NCBI RefSeq assembly: GCF_049446155.1
Contig: NZ_JBMSEE010000009.1
Location: forward strand, 62,001 to 126,000
Source: Rivibacter sp049446155
GTDB lineage: Bacteria; Pseudomonadota; Gammaproteobacteria; Burkholderiales; Burkholderiaceae_C
Direction: 5' to 3'
Length of the DNA: 64,000 nucleotides
Below the pieces are notes generated by a model. It had not been told where the DNA came from. It searched no databases and saw nothing but the letters and a program-made list of their open reading frames with translations. A program made the translations under genes and the position numbers. Below, one piece after another: positions 44,036-53,000 of this stretch (positions are counted from its first letter, which is position 1; each line of letters opens with the position of its first letter).

Positions 44036-44093
44036 GATCGTTCCGCCTATGGAACTTTGTTATGCAATTTGACGCCTTTCGGCGCACGGATGC

Positions 44094-44108
44094 GACAAAT
44101 ACATTGTC
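44094..44108. promoter_or_regulatory. Candidate LysR operator
   Basis: GACAAATACATTGTC has perfect arms GACAA/TTGTC around five bases, 46 bases upstream of the azoR ATG. LysR sites are typically interrupted dyads of this size. Confidence 0.4.
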
Positions 44109-44154
44109 TCCATACCGAGCCGATGCGCCGGTTCCCACTCAGAAAGGCCCCGCA

Positions 44155-44751
44155 ATGAAGATCCTCCAAGTCAACTCCAGCGCCCGCAGCAACGGTCACT
44201 CGATCCGCCTGGCGGACGAGCTCGTGGCCCGCCTGCAGGCCTCGAACCCCGGCGCCGAACGCGTGCTGCGCGACCTGACGCGCGACCCGCATCCGATGCT
44301 CGACGAAGCGACGCTGGGCGCACTGTTCACGCCCGCCGAGCAGCGCACGCCCGAGCAGGCCGCCGCGGTGGCACGCAACGACGCGCTGATCGCCGAGCTG
44401 CAGTCCGCCGACGTGCTGGTGCTCGGCGCCCCGATGTACAACTTCGGCGTCTCGGCCCAGCTGAAGAACTGGCTCGACGCGATCGCCCGCGCCGGCACGA
44501 CCTTCCGCTACACCGCCAACGGCCCGGAAGGCCTGCTGAAGAACAAGAAGGTCTACGTCGTGCTGACCCGCGGCGGCATCTACCGCGACCAGCCGAGCGA
44601 CTCGCAAGTGCCCTATCTGCGCACGATGCTCGGCTTCCTCGGCATGACCGACGTCGAGTTCATCTACGCCGAAGGCCTGAACATGGGCCCGGATGCCGAG
44701 AAGCAAGGCCTCGCCGCCGCGCAGGCGCAGATCGAGTCCGTCCTGGCCTAA
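44155..44751 (+). CDS. azoR: FMN-dependent NADH:quinone/azo oxidoreductase
   Basis: A 198-residue flavodoxin-fold AzoR. The FMN-phosphate segment is VNSSARSNGHSIRLADEL, and VLGAPMYNFGVSAQLKNWLD with FRYTANGPEGLLKNKKVYVV are conserved. Reduces quinones or azo compounds by two electrons, usually in thiol or quinone stress. AGAAAGG serves as SD. Followed after 28 bases by a pirin gene. Confidence 0.92.
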   Translation: MKILQVNSSARSNGHSIRLADELVARLQASNPGAERVLRDLTRDPHPMLDEATLGALFTPAEQRTPEQAAAVARNDALIAELQSADVLVLGAPMYNFGVSAQLKNWLDAIARAGTTFRYTANGPEGLLKNKKVYVVLTRGGIYRDQPSDSQVPYLRTMLGFLGMTDVEFIYAEGLNMGPDAEKQGLAAAQAQIESVLA

Positions 44752-44779
44752 GCTGTTCTTTCATCCAAAGGAGTTCGCC

Positions 44780-45670
44780 ATGTCTTCCGCCGTCGTTGCC
44801 CCCGCCACCATCGCCGTCGAGCGCCCCCGTTCGGTCGAGCGCCTGGTGCAAGGCATGGCCACGTCGGACGGTGCCGGCGTCAAGCTGACCCGCGTGCTCA
44901 CGCAGCCGCTGCAGCGCCGGCTCGATCCGTTCCTGATGCTCGATGCCTTCGGCACCGACCGGCCGGAGGACTACATCGGCGGCTTCCCCGACCATCCGCA
45001 CCGCGGTTTCGAGACCGTGACCTACATGATCGCGGGCCGCATGCGCCATCGCGACAGCTTCGGCCACGAAGGCCTGCTGCAAAACGGCGGCGTGCAGTGG
45101 ATGACGGCCGGCCGCGGCCTCGTGCACTCCGAGCTGCCCGAGCAGGAGGAAGGCGCGATGGAAGGCTTCCAGCTCTGGCTCAACCTGCCCGCCAAGGACA
45201 AGATGACCGAGCCCTGGTACCGCGACATCCAGAGCGCCGAGATCCCCGAGCTGACCACGGCCGAGGGCGTGACCGTGCGCGTGATCGCGGGCGAGAGCCA
45301 CGGCGTGGCCGGCGCGATGCAGCGCGAGCACACCGAGCCGCTCTACCTCGATCTGCACTTCGCGAACGAAGGAACGGGCGGGCGCTTCGAGCAGCCGCTG
45401 CCGGCCGGGCACAACGCCTTCGTCTACGTCTACCGCGGCGCCTTGCGCATCGGCGCGACCGCGGTGCCGGTGCAGCGCATGGCCATCCTCGCCAACACGC
45501 CCTCAAGCGACGGCGTGGTGCTCGAGGCCGAGCCGGGCACGAAGGCGATCCTGATCGCCGGCCGGCCGCTCAACGAGCCGATCGCGCAGTACGGCCCGTT
45601 CGTGATGAACACGAACGAGCAGATCTTCCAGGCGGTGGAGGACTTTCGCGCCGGCAAGTTCGGCGGCTGA
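44780..45670 (+). CDS. Pirin-family cupin protein
   Basis: A 296-residue bicupin. The metal-binding N-terminal cupin contains FPDHPHRGFETVTYMI and GLVHSELP, giving the three His and a Glu; residues about 180-280 form the second cupin. Pirins include quercetinase-type dioxygenases and redox regulators; the azoR neighbour fits a quinone or flavonoid stress role. AAAGGAG precedes the ATG. Confidence 0.9.
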   Translation: MSSAVVAPATIAVERPRSVERLVQGMATSDGAGVKLTRVLTQPLQRRLDPFLMLDAFGTDRPEDYIGGFPDHPHRGFETVTYMIAGRMRHRDSFGHEGLLQNGGVQWMTAGRGLVHSELPEQEEGAMEGFQLWLNLPAKDKMTEPWYRDIQSAEIPELTTAEGVTVRVIAGESHGVAGAMQREHTEPLYLDLHFANEGTGGRFEQPLPAGHNAFVYVYRGALRIGATAVPVQRMAILANTPSSDGVVLEAEPGTKAILIAGRPLNEPIAQYGPFVMNTNEQIFQAVEDFRAGKFGG

Positions 45671-45692
45671 GGGGCTGCGGCAGCGCCACAGA

Positions 45693-45720
45693 AAAACGGC
45701 GGCCCGCGGGCCGCCGTTTT
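45693..45720. terminator. Bidirectional rho-independent terminator
   Basis: A perfect 28-base palindrome: AAAACGGCGGCCCG and its complement, with A and T tracts on both sides. It serves azoR-pirin on the plus strand and the surface locus on the minus strand. Confidence 0.9.
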
Positions 45721-45738
45721 CCTTCCTCGCGGTGCTGG

Positions 45739-48700
45739 TCAGAACTTGCCGATCACGTTCAGGAACACGCCGCTGCTGCGGTAGCTCAGGTCCGTGAGGT
45801 CGTCGGAGAAGTCGGTGAAGTTGTAGCCCAGGCCGACCTTGAAGTTCTCGTCGACGTGGTAGTACACGGCCGTGAGCGCGCCGTGCTTGCGCTCGTCGAG
45901 CTCGCCGGCGCGCAGCGTGCGCAGTTCCAGCAGCCAGTCGTACTTGCGCACCACCTTCCAGTCGATGCGCGCGATCGCCAGCTGCGCGCTGCTCTTGAAC
46001 CACGGCGCGCTGTCGTCGCGGCTGGGTCGCAGCTCGCCGACGCGCCAGGCCAGCTTGCCGCCGATGGTCCAGCGCGGGTTGAGGTCGTAGGTGGCGTCGA
46101 CCGCTGCGACCTGGCTGCGCTGCTGGTAGTCGATGCCCACCGTGCTGACCACGGGCGCGCTGACGTCGGTGGTGACCACCTGGCCCGGCGACGACAGGTC
46201 GTACAGGTAGGTGTACTTCAGCAGCAGGTTGAGCCGGTCGTTGGATACCGGGCGCCACGCGTAGCCGAGCACCGCCTCGGTGAACTTGGCCGCCGCGAGC
46301 GCGCCGGCGTCGCTGTCGCTGTCGGCCCAGTTCAGCTTGCCGAGCCAGCGCGCGTTCGGGCCGTCCTGCACGCTGAGCGAGTTCTTCAGCAGCCAGCTGC
46401 GGCGCCGGTCGCTGCCGCTGCGGTCCTTGCGGTACTCCATCCCGCCGGCGTACTTGACGTTCTTGTCGACGAAGCCGGCGGAGAAACCGATCGCGTCGCG
46501 GTCGGTCTCGCCGGCGTTCTCGGTCTCGATGCGCCCGCTCTCGGCGCTCGCGCCGAAGGTCCAGCGGTCGTCGGGCGCGTACTGCACGCCGTAGGCATTG
46601 ACCAGGCCGCTTTGCACGCCGGTCGACTGCTTGTGCTCGGTGTAGACGCTCAGGCCGTCGGCGATGCGCGACTTGACGCCGCCGACCAGCGTGCCGCCGC
46701 GCGCGTTGAGCGTCTCGTCGGTGCGGCCGGTGTCGCGGGCGTAGGTGAGGTAGACGTTGGAACGGTCGTCGTACTGGTAGTCGACGCCGGCCTTGCCGGC
46801 CGCGCCGCCGTCGCCGCCCGAGGCCTCGCCGCGCAGCGTCAGCTTGTCGCTGACGCGGTAGCGCGCGCCGGCGCCGGCGCGGTCGTTCTCCTGCCGCGTG
46901 CCGCTGCGTTCCAGCGTCTTCTGGCCGAAGCCGTAGACGCCCCAGCTCTCGCCGCTGTCGTAGTCGAGCTGCGCCGTCGCGTCGGCGCGCTTGCCGTCGA
47001 CGACGCCGGAGGTCGGCAGCAGCGGCGAGGTGTTGATCGCGTCGGTCGCCTTGCGGTCGGCGCGCACGCCGGTGCTCAGGGTCCAGCGCTCGTCGAGACG
47101 CCAGTCGACCTGCGCCTCGCCGGCGTCGGTGTCGTAGCCGTTGAGCTCGTCCTTGTGGTCGGCCTTCAGGCGCAGATCGGTGTGCTCGGCGAGCGGCACG
47201 GTCGCGCTGGCGCCGGCCTGGCGCGTCTCGTTGGCGGCCACCTGGCCGGGCGCCGAGAAGCCGGCCTCGCGCTGCTGCGCATAGGCGGCGACGCGGCCGC
47301 TCTTGGCGAGGCCGAGATCGACCAGGTCGGCCTGGCCCTCGACGCGCCACGCGTTCGCGCCGTCGGTGCCGACGGGAAGCTGGTTGGGCGTGAAGCCGAA
47401 GCCGCCGTCCATCGAGGTCAGCGTGCCGATGCCGGGGCCGTCGCTGTGCGCGACCTCGAGCTTGAGCGTCGTGTTCTCGCTTTGGCGCAGCAGCACGTCG
47501 GCGCCGGTCAGGCGCTGGTCGCCCCCGGCCTGGCGCTGCTTGGCCGCGGTGACGCCCACGCGCACGCCGTCGTTGACCCACCAGGCGGTGCGCCCGCCGA
47601 CGGCCAGCGTGTCGAGGTCGGCGGCCAGCGGCGTGTACTCGTAGTCGACCACCAGGTAGACCGGCTGGCCGGTCAGGCCGCCGGCGCGCACCAGCGTGCC
47701 GTTGTCGGCCAGGCTGGGCAGCGCCGAGGTCAGCAGCAGGCGCCCTTGCAGGTAGTCGACCTCGTAGTCGCTGCCCGGCACCAGCGCGCGGCGCTGCAGC
47801 ACGAAGCCGGAGTCGCGGTCGCGGATCTCGATCCAGGCCTTCTCGGCGCCGCGGCTGATGTCCTGGTGCTGCAGGTAGTACAGCGAGCCGCCGGTGCCGC
47901 GGAACTCCTCGCGCGCGGCCAGCGTGCCGGGCTCGGCCGCGTAGACCTCGGCGCGCACGCGCGCGTCGCCGAACGAGGTGGCGTCGTCGCCGACGTAGCG
48001 GCCCTGCAGGCCGTAGAGGCCGCGGTTGACCTGCGCCAGCGCGTTGTCGCTGCCGAGGTTGAGCTTGAAGTTGCCCCACAGCGCATGCGAGCGACCGTCG
48101 TCGACACGCAGGTACATGCGGCCTTGCGTCGGCGCGTCCTCGATGCTGGTCGAGTCGTCGCCGAAGGTCCCCCAGCTGTCGACCGGGTCGATGCGGCGAA
48201 ACAGCGAGGTCGGGTCCTTGCGGTCGAGGTTGCGAAACAGCTCGTCGAGCGGGCGCTCCTCGGTGTCGACGCTGGCGGTGAGGGTCCAGCGCTCGTCGAG
48301 CAGGCCCTTGCCGTAGAACGCGATGCGGCCTTCGGTCCAGGTGTCGTTGTTGTAGCGGTTGTGTTCCTGGGTCACCAGTTCGGCGGGGCCGCTGGTGTGG
48401 TCGCGGCCGATCGTCAGGTCGGCCTGGCCGACGAAGAAGAAGTCGCGTTCGGGCAGCTCGAAGTCGCGCCGGTAGATGCGCTCGCGTCCGTCGGGCGCGG
48501 TGACGACGATCTCGCCGGTCTGCACGCGCCTGGGCACCAGCTGCTGCACCACGAACTTGCCCTGCGCGTCGACCGGCACGTCGAAGCCCAGCGCGCGCAC
48601 GCGCTCGCCGGCCGCGATGCCTTCGCCGCTGGCGGTCACCGTGCCGCCGCGCAGCGGGATGTTGACGATCGCCAGCCGCGAGTTGCCGTAGGCCGCGAGC

Positions 48701-50004
48701 AGGCGCTGCTCGGGCGTGGGCTCGGGCGGCGTCGCCGGCGCATGGCGCTCGGCCAGCGCAAGCGCGATGTCGTCGGTCTCGTCGAAGCGGCCGTCGCGGT
48801 CGTAGACGCGCACGCGCCAGTAGAGCTTGCGGCGCGCGGCCGGCGTCGCGGCCCAGTCGGCAGGCACCGTCCAGCGCGCCTGGAGCTGCTCGTCCATCGG
48901 CACGGTGGCCAGCAGCTGCGGCTGCATCGCGTCGTCGACCGCGAACAGGCGCAGTTCGGCGCGCGCGAGGAACAGCCGGTAGTTGCTGTAGCCGACGAAG
49001 CGCACCGTGTCGCCCGGCACCGCGGTGGCCGGCCAGGCCGTGCCGTCGAGGCGGCGCGGCTGCACGAGGTTGTCGTACTGCAGCCGCAGCCGGTCGCGCT
49101 CGAGCTTCACGTCGATGCAACGCTGGCGGTCGGCGCTCGAGCTGTCGGCGCCGACCAGCGGCCGGCCGTCGACGGTCAGCCGCAGCGGCGCGTCGTCGCT
49201 CGCGTAGGGCGTGAGCATGTTGCAGGCGCTCGGGTCGACCTGGGTCACGCTGACCTGTTTCTCGATGCGCGCCGGCGCCGTTTCCTGCCAATAGACGCGC
49301 ACCTCGACGCGGCGGTTGGCCGACCAGTTGGCGCGATCCTCCTTGGGCGTCGCGAGCGGCAAGTCGGGGCCGCGCGAGTCGGCCTTGAAGGCGCTGTCGG
49401 GCAGGCCGAGCTGCTGCGTCAGGTAGCGGCCGACCTGCTGCGCGCGCGCCAGGCCGAGCGCGTGGTTGTCGGGAAAGCGCACGCGCAGCTCGGGCTTGAT
49501 GCGCTGCACGTCGGTGTGGCCGACGATCTCGAAGCGCAGGCCCTCGCGGCCGCGCACCTGCGCGACGATCGCGTCGAGCCGCGCGCGGTCCTCGGGCTTG
49601 AGCAGGTCTTCGCCGGAGTCGAAGTGCGGCGTGTGCGATTCCTCGCGCGGCGTCGCCGCGCCGGGCACGCTGCGCGACTGCTCCTCGCGCTGCTCCTTGA
49701 GCCCGCGCGGGTCGCCGAGGATCACGGTGAGCTTGGGCAGCTCGCGCTCGCTCGAGGCGGGCAGGTGGTCGCGGCCGTCGATCTCGACGGCGCGCGCGTC
49801 ACTTGCGCATCGGTCGCTGAAGCGGCCGCGCGCCTCGGCGCTGCAGCTCGGCGCGTCGTCGCTCGAATCGGCCGCCAGGGCGGACATGCCGATGGCCATG
49901 CAGGCGGCGGCCGCGGCGCCGGCGAGCGCCGCGCGTCGGAAGGTGGGACGGGTCATGCGAACGGCACGGAGGGAGGCACGAAGGGGGTTCGGACGCAGGC
50001 TCAT
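45739..50004 (-). CDS. OmpA-domain/beta-barrel outer-membrane protein
   Basis: A 1421-residue exported protein. A signal peptide ends near MSALAAD (about residue 45). Residues about 110-270 form an OmpA-like peptidoglycan-binding domain (FEIVGHTDVQRI, NHALGLARAQQVGRYL, ANWSANRRVEVRVYW). A bridging region of beta domains follows (about 280-590, with RKLYWRVRVYDRDGR and GGTVTASGEGI-like carboxypeptidase-regulatory repeats). From about 600 to the end are repeated amphipathic strands of a large barrel, closing with GVFLNVIGKF and its terminal Phe. The OmpA domain precedes the barrel, the reverse of OmpA. ATG 50004 has an AGGAG SD; a Met 16 codons later lacks one. The gene is 14 bases after the giant repeat protein and probably anchors or exports it (inference). 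Confidence 0.75.
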   Translation of the reverse strand: MSLRPNPLRASLRAVRMTRPTFRRAALAGAAAAACMAIGMSALAADSSDDAPSCSAEARGRFSDRCASDARAVEIDGRDHLPASSERELPKLTVILGDPRGLKEQREEQSRSVPGAATPREESHTPHFDSGEDLLKPEDRARLDAIVAQVRGREGLRFEIVGHTDVQRIKPELRVRFPDNHALGLARAQQVGRYLTQQLGLPDSAFKADSRGPDLPLATPKEDRANWSANRRVEVRVYWQETAPARIEKQVSVTQVDPSACNMLTPYASDDAPLRLTVDGRPLVGADSSSADRQRCIDVKLERDRLRLQYDNLVQPRRLDGTAWPATAVPGDTVRFVGYSNYRLFLARAELRLFAVDDAMQPQLLATVPMDEQLQARWTVPADWAATPAARRKLYWRVRVYDRDGRFDETDDIALALAERHAPATPPEPTPEQRLLAAYGNSRLAIVNIPLRGGTVTASGEGIAAGERVRALGFDVPVDAQGKFVVQQLVPRRVQTGEIVVTAPDGRERIYRRDFELPERDFFFVGQADLTIGRDHTSGPAELVTQEHNRYNNDTWTEGRIAFYGKGLLDERWTLTASVDTEERPLDELFRNLDRKDPTSLFRRIDPVDSWGTFGDDSTSIEDAPTQGRMYLRVDDGRSHALWGNFKLNLGSDNALAQVNRGLYGLQGRYVGDDATSFGDARVRAEVYAAEPGTLAAREEFRGTGGSLYYLQHQDISRGAEKAWIEIRDRDSGFVLQRRALVPGSDYEVDYLQGRLLLTSALPSLADNGTLVRAGGLTGQPVYLVVDYEYTPLAADLDTLAVGGRTAWWVNDGVRVGVTAAKQRQAGGDQRLTGADVLLRQSENTTLKLEVAHSDGPGIGTLTSMDGGFGFTPNQLPVGTDGANAWRVEGQADLVDLGLAKSGRVAAYAQQREAGFSAPGQVAANETRQAGASATVPLAEHTDLRLKADHKDELNGYDTDAGEAQVDWRLDERWTLSTGVRADRKATDAINTSPLLPTSGVVDGKRADATAQLDYDSGESWGVYGFGQKTLERSGTRQENDRAGAGARYRVSDKLTLRGEASGGDGGAAGKAGVDYQYDDRSNVYLTYARDTGRTDETLNARGGTLVGGVKSRIADGLSVYTEHKQSTGVQSGLVNAYGVQYAPDDRWTFGASAESGRIETENAGETDRDAIGFSAGFVDKNVKYAGGMEYRKDRSGSDRRRSWLLKNSLSVQDGPNARWLGKLNWADSDSDAGALAAAKFTEAVLGYAWRPVSNDRLNLLLKYTYLYDLSSPGQVVTTDVSAPVVSTVGIDYQQRSQVAAVDATYDLNPRWTIGGKLAWRVGELRPSRDDSAPWFKSSAQLAIARIDWKVVRKYDWLLELRTLRAGELDERKHGALTAVYYHVDENFKVGLGYNFTDFSDDLTDLSYRSSGVFLNVIGKF

Positions 50005-50018
50005 GGCGCTCTCCTGCG

Positions 50019-53000
50019 TCAGCGGTTCAGCGAGGACGGCACGCGCTCGACCTCGATGTCCAGGTTGAACAAGGTCTTGCGCTGTGCGCGGCCGTAAGCC
50101 GTCCAGCGCTCGAGCAGCGCGGCCTTGAGCGCCGCGAGGCGCCGCTCGCCGAGCTCGACCGGCTCGCCCGCGGCCGGCTGGTAGGCCAGGCGCAGGATCG
50201 AGGGCCGCTCGGCGAGCGCCGCGACGGCCTCGTCGAGACGCGCCTGGTGCGCCGGCTGCAGCGCGGGCTCGCCGGCGACGAAGGCCGCGGCCTTCAGGTC
50301 CAGGCGCACGACGCGGTGCACGGTGGCGCCGAAGTTCAGCTTGATCGCCTTGCCGCGCGTCGCACGCTCGGCGGCCGGGTTCTCGGTCGTCACGCGGTAG
50401 CCCGAGGGCAGCGTGCGCTCGTCGAGCTTGAGCACGAGGTTGCTGCCGGTGCCCTCCTTCGGCACCGCCGCGCAGGCGATGTGGTAGCGGCCGTCGGCGT
50501 CGGTGTTCACCAGCAGGCCGTTGACGGTCGCGATGCGCACGTTCGGGATGCCGGGCTCGCCGTCGTCTTGCCAGCCGTTGGCGTTCTTGTCGTCGTAGAC
50601 CTTGCCGATCACGTCGGTGCAGTCGAACAAGGCATCGGGCACCACGCGCACCGCCGCGGTGGCGGTGTTCGACAGCACGCGTCCGCCCGCGCCCTGCGTC
50701 GCCAGCACACTGTTGACGTACTGGCCCTCGCCGACGCCGACGCCGACCGCCAGCACCATCGACAGGCGCTTGGTCTCGCCGAGCACGAAGTTCTGGTCGG
50801 CCAGCGTGAGCTGGCGTCCGACCACGCTCGGCTTGACCGCGACCACCGGCCCGTCGGGCAGCGTCTGCACGGTCAGCGAGCCGTCGAGGTACTTGAAGCC
50901 CGGCGGCAGCGTGTCGACCAGCGCGACGTTGCCGATCGCGCCGCCGCTCGCGTTGCGCGCGGTGATCACGTAGGGCACCGGCTCGCCCTTCTTGACCGTG
51001 AGCTTGGAGGTCGTCTTGCGCAGCTCGATGGCCGTGCCCGCGCCCTCGCGGTCGAGCGGGATGTGGTTGTTGACCACCGGCCGCGCGCCGGCCGCGCCCA
51101 TCTGCCAGGCGAGGAAGTACGGCGCGGCCGCGCCCGCCACCGGGCGCGCGGCGGCGCTGACGATGCAGGCCTCGCTGCCGCGCACCGGGCCGCTCGTGCC
51201 GGGCGCCGCGCAAGCGAGCGCGTCGAGCGGGCCGGTGGCCGGCGGATAGGTCAGCGAGTTGACGTAGCCCGCAGGCGGCGTCACGGTCACCGTGTAGTCG
51301 CCGGCCGGCGCGCCGGGCAGCAGGAAGAACTGGTACTCGCCGCCCGGGCCGGTGGTGAGCGACGCGCTGCCGCCGAGCAGGTGCGCGGCCGCATCGAAGC
51401 CCGACGGGCCATTGAGCGTGACCACCGCGCCGGCGACCGGCTCGGCGCTCAGGCTGTCGAACACCACGCCGCCCGGATCCAGCGGCAGGTCCTGGTTGAT
51501 CACCGTCACGCCGGTCGACGCGCTGAGCGGGATCCAGCCGCGCGGCGCCATGCCGGGCACGGTCGGGAAGCTGCCGTTGGGCGCGTTGAGCACCGGATCG
51601 GTCGGCCACACGCCGCCGACCAGGCGGCCCTGCGGATCGCGGAAGCGCACCTGGTAGGCGCCCGGCACGACGCTGTCGAAGCGGTAGCTGCCGTCGCTGG
51701 CGGTCGTGCGGGTGTCGAGCACCACCATGCCGGTGTTGGCGCAGGCGCTGCCGCCGTCGATGCAGGCGACGAGCTCCACCGTCCAGCCGGCCACGGGCGG
51801 TTCGTCCGCGTCGGCCTGGCGGTCGTGGTCGGTGTCGCGCCAGACGCGCCCGCTCACCGCCGCGGGTGCGGTCGAGCGCTCGAAGAAGTCGTAGGCGACG
51901 CCATTGGCGGCCACCGTCGGCAGCTTGACGTTGAGCTGGCGCGGCGCCGGCACGGTGCCGCCGAGCGAGCCGGGCGACTCGCCGGCGTGCGTCGAGTCGG
52001 GCACCGGCGACTGCACGAGCGTGTAGCCCGCGCCGTTGTCCAGCGGCAGGTCGGGGAAGCGGTAGCTGCCGTCGCGCGCAGTGGTGGTGGTGCGGCTCAC
52101 CGGCTGGCCCGCGGCATCGGTGCCGGTCAGCGTGATGACGACGCCGGCCAGCGGCAGGTCGCCGCCGTCGCGCGTGCCGTTGCCGTTGGCGTCGTTGAAG
52201 ACGCTGCCGGCCAGGGTCGCGCCGCGCTCGCCGAAGTCGTAGCCGTCGCCGCCGCCGCCGCTGTAGACGATGGCGCCGATGCGGTCGTTGGCGACCGGGC
52301 TGCCGCTGGGCGTGCCGTTGAGACGGCCGATGCTGTCGGCGCCGTCGGCATAGGTGACCGGCTGCGTCTCGGCGATCGTGTAGCCGCTCGCGTTCGAAGG
52401 CAGCACGCCGTCGAACAGGTACAGGCCGTCGGCGTCGGTGGTCGCGGTGAGGTTCACCGGCAGGCCGCCGGCGCTGGTGCCGGTGAGCGTGAGCGTCACG
52501 CCGGCGATCGGCAGCTCGCCCGCGTCGCGCTGGCCGTTGCCGTTGCTGTCGACGTAGACGCGGCCGGTGATCTGGCCGCCGCGCTCGCCGAAGTCGTAGT
52601 CGACACCGGCTTCTTCCGACACCAGCGCGATGGCGCCGAAGCGGTCGTTGACGCCGCCCGGGTTGGCGCTGCCGCGCGGCGTGCCGCCGACGCTGCCCAG
52701 GTGCTCGGGGCCGTCGCCGGCGCCGGCGGGCTGGGTCTCGTCGAGCTGGTAGCTGCCCGGCAGCAGGTCGCTGGCGCTGTAGCTGCCGTCGGCCGCCGTG
52801 GTCAGCGTGCGCGAGACGGTGCGGCCGAGGAAGTCGGTGCCGCTGAGCGTGACGGTCACGCCCGGCATCGGCGCCTCGCCGGCGTCGCGCTGGCCGTTGG
52901 GCGGCGCGGTGTCGGCATAGACGTGGCCGGCGATCGAGGCCGCGCGCACCGACGCGAAGTTGTTGTTGCTCGAGCTCGAGCCCGGGCTGCCGAGGCGGAT

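Noticed and set aside
45097..50097. A 1666-codon plus-strand frame
   Set aside because: Covers part of the pirin gene in another frame and the antisense of the OmpA-barrel gene; composition is typical of shadow frames.
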